DNA of 64,000 bases, taken from the NCBI GenBank assembly GCA_015501585.1, contig JADNRY010000030.1:329474-393473 (forward strand), read 5' to 3'. Of this stretch, positions 49,501 through 60,053 are shown piece after piece. A program made the position numbers and the translations under genes. The notes under the pieces are model-generated. The model ran no database searches and had not been told where the DNA came from. It worked only from the letters and a program-made list of their open reading frames with translations. This DNA comes from Rhodocollybia butyracea. Taxonomy: Eukaryota; Basidiomycota; Agaricomycetes; Agaricales; Omphalotaceae. Position 1 is the first letter of the stretch; every line of letters begins with the position of its first letter.

Positions 49501-52168
49501 GTCTATGCATCTTGTTAAAAACAGCAGGCCATAATACAGTCACGCTTACATATGTTGAGGAGCCCTAAGGGATAGTTCGAAGTGACCGAATCTGTACGAG
49601 GTCTTGCTGCCGATTTGACTGGACTATAGATGAGAAAGTCTGGATAGCCACAGGGGCCAAGTGAAATCTCTGTGTTTTTTGAACCGATGATAGATGGATC
49701 TACAACCAAGACCATCAGTAAAATAGGACACAGAAAAGATTAAAAATCATACAGATCTCGAAGTCAGGGTAAGCTGATTTGACCTTGACATGTACGAGAT
49801 TATTTGATTGCTGGCGTCCACTGACTGCAGGATAAATATCGAAGTGAGGATAGACCGAAATTAGGCTCTTTTCAGAGCTGACTGTAGATGGATCTGCTGA
49901 TAACAACTTGTGAGTTATAGAGTACGCAAATATTTTATAACGTACAGATTTCGAAAACAGGATAAACCGCAGGATCTGAAATGAAGTCATCAGGTTAATC
50001 ATCCTTTGGTATGGAACTGAAGAAGCCTACAGATGTTCAACGCAGGGTAAGTACACGGAAGATGAACAGAAATTGGAGGGGGTCTTTGGTTGGCATACGA
50101 ACGGTAGGGCCATGAATGACCCCAAGGCTGTACGACTCGATCTGTAATGTATGGCCATGCAAGTCCCCAAGGCTTTGACTCGGTAGTGACAGGAGGTTGT
50201 CGCTGATATGGCCATACATGTCCCCAAGGCTTCGAGGTAGCGACAGGAGGTTGTCGTTGATATGGCCATACGTGTCCCCAAGGCTTCGAGGTAGCTACAG
50301 GTCGCTGATATGGCCATGCATGTCCCCAAGGCTTCGAGGTAGCGACAGGAGGCTGTCGCTGATATGGCCATGCATGCCCCCAAGGCTTCGATGTAGCAGC
50401 TTGCTGGTAGGGCCAGACGTGCTCCCAAGGGACAGATGGGACAAGATCATCAGGATCAAACGCACGCTGTCCGGCGTCTGGAGTCCGAACATAGAACGGC
50501 GTGACTGGACTAGCTGGCCACGAGGCGGGACCCCAAGAAGTCGCTGTGGAAGGAGTCGGCGGCGGACTAAAAACCATACGATCACCGAGGTGGAGTGAAG
50601 GAGCCCTACCAAAACTCATCGGTGAGCTAGGAAGGTATTCAGATGCGGGTCCCCAGCTAGTCGCGGTACTAGGGGTAAGAGGACGATCTTCATACATGCG
50701 ATAAGCGATATCGGGAGTTAGTACACGTTCGAAGCTGGGTACTGGCGACGGCAAAGTATAATCCGAAGGGCCAAATGAAGTACAATCTGAGGGAGTCATA
50801 CACACAGAACTCTCCATACGCTGTGCCAGGTGAACCGAGGGAAGACGATATCCCGATGCTACTGATCCATCTTCCCAGTCATTTGGACCCAATGAAGAAA
50901 CTGACCAGGTGAAATCCTCCAAGTTGAGTTCCTCCCCTTCTTCATCGGCTTCATTGTCCAAGGAAATTGCATTGGGCAAATTCGCGGGTTCCAAACTTGT
51001 CTGCCCTTTGGAAGCAAGAGCACCAGGCGTCAGAGAGGCACTAGCGCGCCATGAGTTGACTCGTTTTTCGAGGCTGTCCACCAATTTGGCAGTTTTCGGT
51101 TCGTCTTCCTGAAAAATTGGTGATAAGGCCCGAATTGAAGCAGAATGCTCTGGCGATTCATTTGGGGTAACTCTTGCTACCGCACGCAGCGATGCATCAA
51201 GTCTGTCTACCAACGATAGTTTCCGCGGAACATGGCGACCAGGACGTGAGTTCGGAGATACAGATTCACTATCGAGAGGATCATCAAAGTTGAATTCGAG
51301 GTCTGTGGTCCTACTGTCTCCTCTGAAGTGAGCCACTGAAGGTGCTGCTGTAGATGGGCCTACAGACGCTGGGACATCCAAATGATCCCTGTGGGCAGAA
51401 GCAATCCAAGCCGAGTACCAGCGCGCATAGCGAATGTCAATGTCGAACTCCACTATTAAAAAAAAAGTCAGAGACCCTGGACTAGACAGGTAAAACTTTC
51501 TGACCTTTGCCAACGATAGGAACTCGTGGGGAAGTATTAGTGTGATCAAACATACTGTTCCATATCATTTGCCAAGAATCATCAGATATGCGGGGTGTAG
51601 CTGTGAACCCGTTCTCCGTGAAGTGCAAGTAAAGACAGATTCCTGCTGTGCTCGGAAAATTGAATTCTTTTGCAATAGCCGAAAGTTGACCATACATCTA
51701 CGGATAGAAAGTCTGAGAAGAGTAGCCAGGACGTTACAAAAATATACTTGCTGTAGGGAACAAAGGCATTAACATCCCTTGAGATAGACGATGACGGGGA
51801 CCAAGAGACAATGTGTGGCCCAGCTGGCCCTGCTCTTGAAGTACTGATGGAGGAGGCAGGACGATGATAAAATACTTTGAGCTTCGTTGGACAGTTCGTT
51901 CCCGACTTTCCCGAAGGCCTGAGTTGTGATATGCCAAACTTGACACTCTACGAAAACGAGCACCTGCGGTCTCCGGCGGGCTCTGAGAGTGAAGTGCAGT
52001 CTCAGCTTCTACGTGGTGAGGTTCCAAAGGCATAGCACCAATCACAGAAATATTAGTAGGATGAGCTGAGCCGAGATGGTCGGACATGTTCTCTGGAGGG
52101 CTCAAGGGAACTCGCGGAAACTCAAAGGGAGAGGGTTTATGGAATGGTGACGCAGTAAGTCGAGACAT
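46534..52168 (-). CDS. large repeat protein built from tandemly duplicated YP-motif exons
   Basis: Nineteen exons sum to 1,563 residues in an unbroken frame: 52168-51752, 51697-51505, 51452-50031, 49975-49946, 49893-49753, 49699-49550, 49502-49413, 49366-49280, 49221-49066, 49019-48918, 48861-48706, 48656-48555, 48498-48343, 48296-48195, 48137-47982, 47931-47824, 47772-47551, 47496-46702, 46640-46534. N-terminus: a conserved-looking domain (YGQLSAIAKEFNFPST, about residues 140-220) seen in uncharacterised fungal proteins sometimes labelled proteophosphoglycan. Middle: seven PWG-x-x-WPY repeats. Then exons 4-17 encode Tyr-Pro modules of the form YPxFxIYP; exons 8-16 alternate a 34-36-residue B module and a 52-residue A module. 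The C-terminus is basic then Ser/Pro-rich, ending in a proline run. No signal peptide or membrane segment. Function unknown; scaffold-like. Confidence 0.85.
47982..49221 (-). repeat. tandem genomic repeat of about 361 bp, exon pairs A+B
   Basis: Exons 9, 11, 13 and 15 (156 nt each) start at 49221, 48861, 48498 and 48137, giving periods of 360, 363 and 361 bp. The 102-nt B exons (49019, 48656, 48296) and the introns repeat in step. Each A exon begins ATCCTGC and contains GGATATGGATTCACGAA-like sequence on the plus strand. Confidence 0.92.
50075..50440 (-). repeat. PWGxxWPY coding minisatellite
   Basis: Seven copies of a PWG-x-x-WPY octapeptide, spaced about 16-19 residues apart, inside exon 3 of the repeat protein. 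On the DNA the motif CCCCAAGGCTTCGA recurs near 50222, 50276, 50323 and 50378. Confidence 0.9.
51698..51751 (-). other. GC-AG intron at the start of the repeat-protein gene
   Basis: Donor TACA|GCAAGT and acceptor CCGTAG|ATG. It gives LFPT joined to MYGQLSAIA in frame; the overlapping GT donor one base downstream shifts the frame to a stop. Confidence 0.65.
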
Positions 52169-52970
52169 TACACCAGGTAACGGAAAGTCGTAAAAGAAAG
52201 GAAGGGGCGAAGAGCGTTAAAACGAAAGCGAAGGGGAACAAAATGAAAGCAACTAGATGCTTTAAAAGTCTCATATGTGAGTGATTGCATCAGCTTTGAG
52301 GCGGTATATACCCACCTGAAACGACGATGATCTGACAACCAACGATAATCGAATCCAAATTGCTCAAATTAGCGCAAGCAATAGAAACTACCAGCGACCG
52401 TACAACTTTCAGAAAAGATAAACAAAAGACGCCTGTAAGAAGGTAATCGCCAGCACCGTGAAGTGGAAGAAATGAAGAGAAGCCGAACGAGGAAACGGTA
52501 GTTAGGGCAAAATATCAGACTGTGATCAGCTTCATTCATGTCATTGTCAATCAGGATTCAATATAAAGTCACATGATCGTCATTCAAACTCGCGACGCGT
52601 CGTGGACGTGTTAGAACCCTCTCGCTCCTAAGTATTTAGAAGTGAGATATCGGAAGTCAAAAACTCAAAATGGATGAAGCTTCAGATTTTTACTCTACAG
52701 AACCATACCGATCGATAAGTATCTGTAAATTTGGTCCGTAGTATGTATTGAGTATGTATTCCAATATCTAGTATCTATAACTAATAATTACCGTCGACGT
52801 CGTTCTCCTCTTACCAGAACAAGTATTACAAACAGACCTATCACCTACTAGTACTAGTAATACGAACAACAGTAATTACGGCGCAGTGAATAACAACCGG
52901 TGCAGGGTGCGGGAGCTCTGACTCGGAAACATAGAAGTGAGAAGAGTAAGTACAGAGTTATAAGTTTTGA
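52169..52970. promoter_or_regulatory. 800-bp upstream region of the repeat-protein gene
   Basis: No convincing coding frame. A GGTATATA element lies at about 52302-52309, some 135 bp before the ATG, which could act in initiation; this is only a possibility. Confidence 0.35.
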
Positions 52971-53588
52971 CTACAAAATTCGAGGGATGCTTGCATTAGG
53001 CAAGTTGCAACGCGGACGAAAAACGGTCCGCTCTGGCCCTTGCCTGCTGTGAGCAGGAGCAGGAACCTTCACGTCTTTGCGAAATAAATCATCCCCTCCG
53101 GGACAATCCACCTCTGATGCATAAGAAGGTGGGCGGTGAGGGTATGGAGGGAAAGGTTCTTCTGAGCCCGCCAGATAATTGCGCTCAAGCTGTTCGATGT
53201 TCAGCTCGAGCTCTGCTCTGCGTTGGTGTGCCATTACTGATCTTTCGCGCTCCCTTGTCCTTATCTGACGCATATAGAATCGGATGCTGCAGAGGGAAAT
53301 TATGGGAAGTATGATGGCAGCTATGGCCATTAAGGTCACAGCTAAGGGTTTGTTTGATGGACTCTCTAATCCACGCCGGACATCATATCGCAAATATTCT
53401 GGGGGGCTGGATACCATCGGGGTGCGGTCTCGAAGTGATTGAAGAAGAGAAAGAACGAGAGAGACAAAGTTAAATCTCCCCGGAGGAGTAGGACATAAAC
53501 TCGAAACTCCCAAAGAGGTTTCATAAGGTGTAACTGAAGCGAAGGAGTGACTCGGACAATAAATGTTTGAGAAAAAGAATGGAGGCAT
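52971..53588 (-). CDS. single-pass membrane protein with two PY (PPxY) motifs
   Basis: Open frame of 205 codons, apparently intronless. One strong membrane helix (LAVTLMAIAAIILPIISLCS, about residues 83-102) followed by a basic, Arg-rich cytosolic-type segment. Two PPxY motifs: PPEY before the helix and PPSY in the C-terminal region; the latter is flanked by acidic and proline residues. PY motifs recruit NEDD4/Rsp5-type ligases through WW domains, so an Rsp5 adaptor role is a reasonable guess only. The start may instead be the Met at MVSSPPEYL, since the first 60 residues look poor. Confidence 0.6.
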   Translation of the reverse strand: MPPFFFSNIYCPSHSFASVTPYETSLGVSSLCPTPPGRFNFVSLVLSLLQSLRDRTPMVSSPPEYLRYDVRRGLESPSNKPLAVTLMAIAAIILPIISLCSIRFYMRQIRTRERERSVMAHQRRAELELNIEQLERNYLAGSEEPFPPYPHRPPSYASEVDCPGGDDLFRKDVKVPAPAHSRQGPERTVFRPRCNLPNASIPRIL

Positions 53589-54381
53589 TGTGCTGATAAC
53601 TTGAGAAAAAAAAAGACGCTGTTAGTTCGATTTTGATTGAACAGAGCCCACATATAGCGACTTCACCTTCAACGCGGAAAATAAAGGACTGAGTTGGAAA
53701 TCTGTTCCAAGGTAAGATTCGACTTAAATATACTGCGCGGACTAATCAGGCCGCGTATGTTCGGTTATGAAAATGGATCGCCGTTGAATATGTACTACAT
53801 ACTTAGACTTATAGCCAGTGGGGATCGCCGCTCGTTAAATTCACTTTTGAAGAAAGAGCACATGAGGCCTCGAAATGTTCTTTCAAGTATTATATTAAGA
53901 TTCAGAACACGGGGAGATTCCAAGCTGAGAGGATCTCAAACTCAAACTCTTGATTGTAGTATTCACGGCGTGCGTCAGCGCCGCCAGGTGCGTAACATGG
54001 ACCCCGCCCGTTCCTTCAACACTCTTTGGCCAATTTTCTTCCCTGGAGATGACAGTCCACTATCGGACTCAAGATTCTTGCGGACAGAACCTGTGCAGAT
54101 CCTTTGAGGATGTCTGTCTCTTTTGGTTTATACATGACAGTCGGCCTGGTCAGCCTAGAGCTCAACTGATAAACAACTTGCTGTGACGTCGGGGAACAAC
54201 ATCATCCGATGAGTCCCAACAGATGAAACGTTGAAACAACAAAAAAGTAGCCCATTTGAAGTATCTCGGCGCACTCAATCTTAAGTTCGCTTGGAAATTG
54301 TCCGAACGTTGGCAATGCCAGTGGCGATATGATATAATTCGTGTTCTTCCCCGCCCCATTACCCATAGAATTATGATAGTT
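53589..54381. other. intergenic region
   Basis: Between the PY-motif gene (start) and the 3' end of the lyase gene. A 137-codon plus-strand frame (53694-54107) has no recognisable motif and poor codon character; I do not regard it as a gene. Confidence 0.5.
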
Positions 54382-55727
54382 TCAAAATAATACCAGCATG
54401 GTAGCAGCGAGTAAAGCCAAACACAACAATGAAAGTGAAAACGCAGACTTGGCTGTTAGGTTGACAGTAGAGTTCGCCGATGTTGCTGTACTGTTGGAGG
54501 GTTTAGCGCCGCCCCAGAGCTGGATATTACGATAGTATGTATGCGTAGTAGTGGGCGTTGCCCATGTGTTATCAGAGCCTGCGATAGTGATTATGAAGAT
54601 CAGCGATAGAGCTTCTCAACGCCCAAGTGTTCTCACCTCCAAAGAACGTACTAAAGTGAAAGTTGTAGTGAGCGAGATGATATTTATCTACAAGGTTCGG
54701 AACTAACGAAAAGTAGAAGCCGTTTGCGTCAACTGCAGAACCTCTTCGGAAGTTTATATCCTGTCTAGAAATCACTTGCTGGTCATTGAAGCTATTGGGG
54801 GCATGTATCAGCGCATTTGAATTTCATTTAGATTGAAGCTCACTAAAGCTGAAGATTGCCGTTCGCAGTAGTCACTGGGTCGTTCAACTGCACGAGCAGA
54901 GCGATACGATTCCATCTATTTGGCCAGATTAGCCCTACTATTTTGTACGTCAGAAACCACGCTTACACTCCGCTCACGAAAGTGAAAGATCCCCGGGAAA
55001 CACTTATACCGAAATCCGAGTTGCAAATGATACTTGGCTCTTCGCAGAAGGCGGTCGATGTTGGAATATACGCATATACTGACCAGAAAAGGTCAAAAAA
55101 GGAGGTAGAGATGCGGGAACTACGCACCCTCTCCAGCTCCACCCGGCCTCCACATTAATCGCGCACTAAAGCAGTCTAGGCCTGTAGGTTCTTTTCCTCC
55201 GCTACAACCAGTGGAATCAGGTCCTCCTCTCAAGCCTGAATAAAATGTTATACACGACCCGGACGCGCTACTGAAAGATACAAACCAGGTAATTTCCCTC
55301 CGAGCACCCAATCAAATCCTTCATCAAAGCTAACTTCGTAGGATAGAAGCATCGATTGGGAAGATGACCCATCAGATGTATTCCACAAGTTTTCGAATTG
55401 AGAACCTCCAGTGCCATGAGAGAAACTTCCTGCAGCATAGGTAACTTGAAGAACAGGGCTTGAGGAAGAGCTGTTTGAAAATGGATCGGCAACAAAGGCG
55501 AGATCGTTTGGTTCGCTCTGGATGTGACCTTTGCTTAAAGACCATTGAGATACGAGTAGCGACTGTGTGTCTGAACTAGAGAGAGTTGCTGTTGGAAACG
55601 GAAGGACCGTGCTTGTAGACAGAGAAAATTGGGCTGCTAGAGCGGCGGGAGAAGCTTGCAAGGCGATGATAGAAGAGAATAAGAAAGAAAAGACAAAAAC
55701 CAAGTTAAAGTGTGTACAAGGCCTCAT
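54382..55727 (-). CDS. secreted, GPI-anchored polysaccharide lyase family 14-like protein
   Basis: Alginate/glucuronan-lyase-like fold (PL14). Seven exons (55727-55286, 55235-55128, 55078-54967, 54915-54844, 54791-54708, 54649-54636, 54578-54382) total 342 residues. Signal peptide: HFNLVFVFSFLFSSIIALQA. Domain marks: LSYEVSFDEGFDWVLGGKLP, GLRGG, a Cys-Ser-Gly-Gly turn, DCFSARLMWRPGGAGE, VYAYIP and STFFGG. The C-terminus has Ser/Thr/Asn sequence followed by a hydrophobic end (FSLSLLCLALLAATMLVLF), a typical GPI signal. Exon 6 is 14 nt. The substrate is unknown; in basidiomycetes such proteins may act on the fungal's own uronic polysaccharides. It shares a 150-bp promoter gap with the transporter gene. 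Confidence 0.88.
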
Positions 55728-55877
55728 TCCGACTTGACTTGCGTCCGAGAGCAATTGAGTATTCGAAATTCGGAACGGGATGAGCGGATCACCATTTTCT
55801 CACGTGGCGCTAAACGCACACTGGCGGCGTCTGTGTCGACCATTTCTGTTTCTCGATTCCTATGTCCATGACAGCCA
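55728..55877. promoter_or_regulatory. 150-bp bidirectional promoter region, PL14-like lyase / amino-acid transporter
   Basis: Only 150 bp separate the two divergent start codons, so regulatory elements must be shared. No TATA box is evident. Confidence 0.5.
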
Positions 55878-57974
55878 ATGTTTTCTTCCAATAGAACGCG
55901 GGACATCGATATTGAAAGCGGAGAAGCAAGCAGGCCTTTGCTCGGGGATCACAACGTTGTTTTTTCAGTCGACGATGATGATTCAGATGAGGAAACTTTT
56001 ACTAGCCCGCCCAGAGCCGAGCATTCCGTTAGATTCCAGGAGGACGTACAAGTAATTCACCCACCACTACGGTCTACAGTTGCCAGTCGCGAGGCAGGTG
56101 CGTAATCTGCAGTTTCTGAATGTAACACCACAAACGATACATGTATCTAGAATTTGAACTCGATGACGATGAAATAGACGAGGAACCAGTAACAACTACA
56201 ACGCCTCGAGGACACAGAGGCCCACACCTACCTCTCATTGTTGGTCTACTTGAATCATCTCATCAGACTTCGGTGCCTTTGCATGATGGGGGTGCTGATG
56301 ATATCGACCTCGAAGCAATCGCAGCTAAGCGGACAGCTGGCGGAGGAATGTTCGACTCTGTTGCTAATATGGCCAACTCTATTCTGGGTGCAGGTGAATG
56401 AGGATATCTGATGCTCTTCGAAAATACTGACACGTATTACTAGGCATAATCGGTAATAATTCTTCACACTGCTTTATTGGTTTTTGATCCCAGTCTTCAG
56501 GCTTACCGTATGCTGTTAGCCAGGCCGGCTTCTTCACTGGACTTGTTCTGTTGGTTGCCCTATGTGGTGTTACCGACTGGACGATTCGTTTAATAGTTCT
56601 CAATGCGAAATTGAGTGGCCGACATACCTACATTGACATCATGAACCACTGCTTTGGATCCAGCGGTCGTGCAGCTGTGTCATTCTTCCAGTTTTCGTTT
56701 GCCTTTGGTGGTACGCATCCATTCTTTTGACACAACCAATTTTCATATAACCTTAACAGGAATGATCGCTTTTGGTATCATCATTGGCGACACAATCCCC
56801 CATGTCATTGGCTCGATATTCCCTGACCTATACAAGACCCCAGTGCTAGGGCTTCTCACGAACAGGCAGTTTGTGATCTTTCTCTGCACCACTTGTGTTT
56901 CATACCCACTTTCACTGTATCGCGACATCCACAAACTTTCTCGCGCGTCGGGACTTGCCCTGATCAGTATGCTTATCATTGTCATATCGGTGCTGGTAGA
57001 GGGGCCACATGTATGTCTGCTATATGTAGCACAAGACGCGTATGGACACTAATTTCCCCAAAGGTTCCTCCAACTCTCAAAGGAGATCCATCTTTACGAT
57101 TCTCTTTCGTAAATTCTGGAATATTCCAAGCAATTGGTGTCATAAGTTTCGCGTTCGGTGAGCGATTTCAGGGTTTGAGATGGCTCATAGATTGATCCCT
57201 TCTCTAGTTTGCCATCACAACTCTCTCCTCATCTATGGAAGCCTGAGGACCCCAACGCTTGATCGGTTTACACAGGTCACCCATGTATCTACGTTAATCT
57301 CTCTTTTCGCTTGTGCAACACTGGCAATATCAGGTTACCTTGTATTCACTGAGAAAACACAAGGGAATATCTTAAACAACTTCCCTTCCGTGAGTGGCTT
57401 CATTGTTTTGGTCTCTCAAGGGTATTCATGGCCTATTCCTAGAACAACACGTTAATTAACGTTGCCCGGTTCTGTTTTGGGCTGAACATGTTTACAACAT
57501 TACCGCTTGAACTGTTTGTTTGTAGAGAGGTGAGTTTCATTCGCGGTTCATCATTCTGGAGGCTGACAGCTAGACAAGGTTATCGAGGACTATTTCTTCT
57601 CTCATGAGAGCTTTAATCCACAACGCCACCTATTTTTCACTACTACTATCCTCTTTACTTCAATGTCGCGTAAGTGTTTCTTTGTCAAAGATAACTCTCA
57701 AGCTCACCAGGCTCTCGAATCAGTTGCCATGATCACTTGTGATCTTGGAGTAATGCTCGAAATCACTGGTGGAGTCTCTGCAACCGCCCTCGCATTCATT
57801 TTCCCCGCTGCGTGTTATCTGAAGCTGTCAAACCAGTCTCTTCCGTGGTATAGCCGCAGTCGACTACCGGCTTTTATTTGTGTAGCATTCGGAGTAATTG
57901 TTTTAACACTCTCACTATTTATTGCTCTTGCCAAGTCATGGACAAAAGAGGGAGAGGCAAAAATGTGCATGTAG
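55878..57974 (+). CDS. AVT/SLC38-type amino-acid transporter
   Basis: Amino acid/auxin permease family, in yeast mostly vacuolar exchangers (Avt). Ten exons (55878-56097, 56151-56393, 56444-56452, 56501-56710, 56760-57010, 57064-57157, 57208-57389, 57443-57529, 57579-57669, 57724-57974) give 545 residues. The acidic cytosolic N-terminus (about 150 residues) precedes the first helix with ANSILGAGIIGLPYAVSQAG, the hallmark substrate-binding loop. About eleven hydrophobic helices follow. Exon 3 is just 9 nt (encoding part of GIIG). The conserved ARFCFGLNMFTTLPLE and CREVIEDYFF segments near residue 420 support the Avt2/6-like group. The frame is intact throughout. Confidence 0.92.
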
Positions 57975-58070
57975 TAGGCACTGGACTTTTTAATGTACTG
58001 CCTGGATTTGTGACTACATATAATATTAGTTAGACAATCTAATTAGCATCGATGGACTATCCCGAAGGTA

Positions 58071-59933
58071 TCATAGAATCTGCATAGCCTGCCGCAATCC
58101 CTTAATTGCGTCGATGGATTCCAAACGAGCACCTTTAGCCAAACTCTCCTCCGCAGAGAGAGGTGACACATCCAATTTTGTATAGTTGGACCACACATAT
58201 TCGATACGTTCCCGAGGCCATTGGCCAGGTTGACAGTCTTCAGGTTCACACACCAGCAGCCATACAGCATCGTATCCTCCAGCTATCAGAAAAGGATCAG
58301 AAAAGAACATGGGATCATTTTTAGGACCCACCACCAGGAACACCACCACCAATGACACCCGCTAGGGAACAGCACTCATTCAGAAGCTCAGTTTGCTCGT
58401 GGGGTTCTATCGGGACGCCGGCGAGTTCGCCCATCATCTTCATTTTCATTCGAATTTCCTATTGTTTCACCACCAGGTAAGCAGGTCAAGCTTGAAGGAT
58501 AAAAACGAGTACGGTACCTGGGATATCGCATGTGCGTGATAGAACGTAGCAGCGATCTCAGCCTCGTCGTTACCGAACGACGGATCAGCGGTCCACTGGA
58601 GGAAAATGTTAGAGATCCGTAATTCATCCATCGGCGAAATACATACTTGTACTGGCTGTAATGATGAAATGAATTTTACGATGGCCGTGTAACTTTTAGG
58701 ATTTCTGGAGTACAAGGTAGAGAGGTGCGAGAGCGTCGAAAGACAAAGACTGATTTAGCTGGTCCAGAGCAGTCCAAACAGTGTTCGCTGATACGTGATC
58801 GAGTTACTTCTTTTAATGCACGGGAGTTTAACGATAACTCACCATTCTCTGGGTCGTTTTTTCTCCATGCGAGCACTTTGCCTACCAAAGACGGCGTGTC
58901 GCTGCCAGCATCGACGTCAGCGAGCATGAGCCTTGTCAGAGGAGGAAGTTGGAATGGCCGGACAAGGTGGTTCCATGATGAGTTGGCCGGCGAGACCACT
59001 GGTAAGATTGACGTCGGCCGTGTCTGGAACGTTGTCAGGACTGAATCGAGCGACGGGAACAAAGCATACGCACCGAATCGTCTCCCATTAGAGGAGCTAT
59101 GACGCCAGGATCAAAACGGGTGTATAGATGGCTTCCAAAGACAGCCGCGGAAAACATCGAAGCCACTTCCAACCTTGCCTTGAGCCAAGCAGTGAATAAA
59201 CTGAGAAAGATTGTGTGCAAGATGGCGGTCTCTCCCATGATCTTCTGATAGTGCAGAAGGTGGAATAACTTCTAAGCGGAGGAGTAAGGCGGAAACCAGA
59301 GACGTGATGAGTGCCGCGGAAGACCCGAGCCCAGTCTTGTGGACCTGAGACAGAGTAACACCCTGTGGACAAAAGGGTTGGATAGAAGATAGTGACGACA
59401 AAGTTCGAGGTAGGTTCAGGGTAGCCAACTGGGTAGGTAGGTGTCAGAGTAAAAAAACAGAATCGGAGAATTCCATGGACAAACCTGTGCCCGTTGCGAA
59501 TAAAAATCATTATCGCCTACGATGGCTATATCTAGTCCCGGCGCAAACAGCTGTTGGATAGCGGATATTCCGCGAACCTCGCAGGCAAGAGATATGGTAT
59601 GTTGAAGAGCAAGATGAACAAATTTGTTTTTGCTCGTACTATATAGATTATCAGATTAGTATCAGATTAACAAAGGATTACGGTTTCAGACTTTTCTTCA
59701 AGAGCCTGTACAGTTGGCGAATCACTGAAATCAAGCGAATATATCCAAGTAGAGCCGTCGAATTGTGGAGAACGGACTTGGATGGTATTTGGACCACGTG
59801 AAGATTGCTGAATGACAGTGTAGAATCGTGAAGAAGTCGAAACGACAACGCCGGAATAAGCTGGATCCAGCACAAGATAGCCACCAGCAATCAGCACCTT
59901 GCCCGGTGCAGAGACGACAGTGGCTTGGGACAT
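58071..59933 (-). CDS. ERG8: phosphomevalonate kinase Erg8, with apparent 1-nt frameshift(s)
   Basis: Phosphorylates mevalonate-5-phosphate in sterol/isoprenoid synthesis (GHMP kinase). Exons: 59933-59692, 59638-59485, 59428-59074, 59023-58843, 58787-58647, 58595-58518, 58458-58332, 58282-58071, about 495 residues if indels are ignored. N-terminus VVSAPGKVLIAGGYLVLD; ATP loop KTGLGSSAALITS; GSGFDV; LMLADVDAGSDTPSLVGKVL; GGGVPGAGGYDAVWLLV. Exon 3 is 355 nt, one too many: the frame breaks at about 59142 between GSGFDV and SAAVFGSHLYTRFDP, where a run of four T's should be three. Exon 5 (141 nt) is also one base over, unless a 40-bp intron is used. Probably a sequence error, since ERG8 is essential in yeast. 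Confidence 0.88.
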
Positions 59934-60053
59934 GACAAAGTTTGCAAGGGAAGTACGGATTCCATGGTTTTTCAAAAGTGGTCTTATACAGCGGGCATTA
60001 GTGTATGTAAGCAAGTGCGGGTAACGGTAACTGTATCATTATTTGATAGTGCA

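Noticed and set aside
47551..49975. CRISPR-like or satellite interpretation of the regular repeats
   Set aside because: Units are coding exons with proper splice sites and a conserved phase, far longer than CRISPR repeats, in a eukaryotic genome.
53694..54107. 137-codon plus-strand frame upstream of the PY-motif gene
   Set aside because: No motif, no splice context and poor codon character; it occupies a promoter region.
54382..55727. Recent bacterial transfer of the PL14-like lyase
   Set aside because: Six spliceosomal introns, a fungal GPI signal and base composition like its neighbours argue for long residence.
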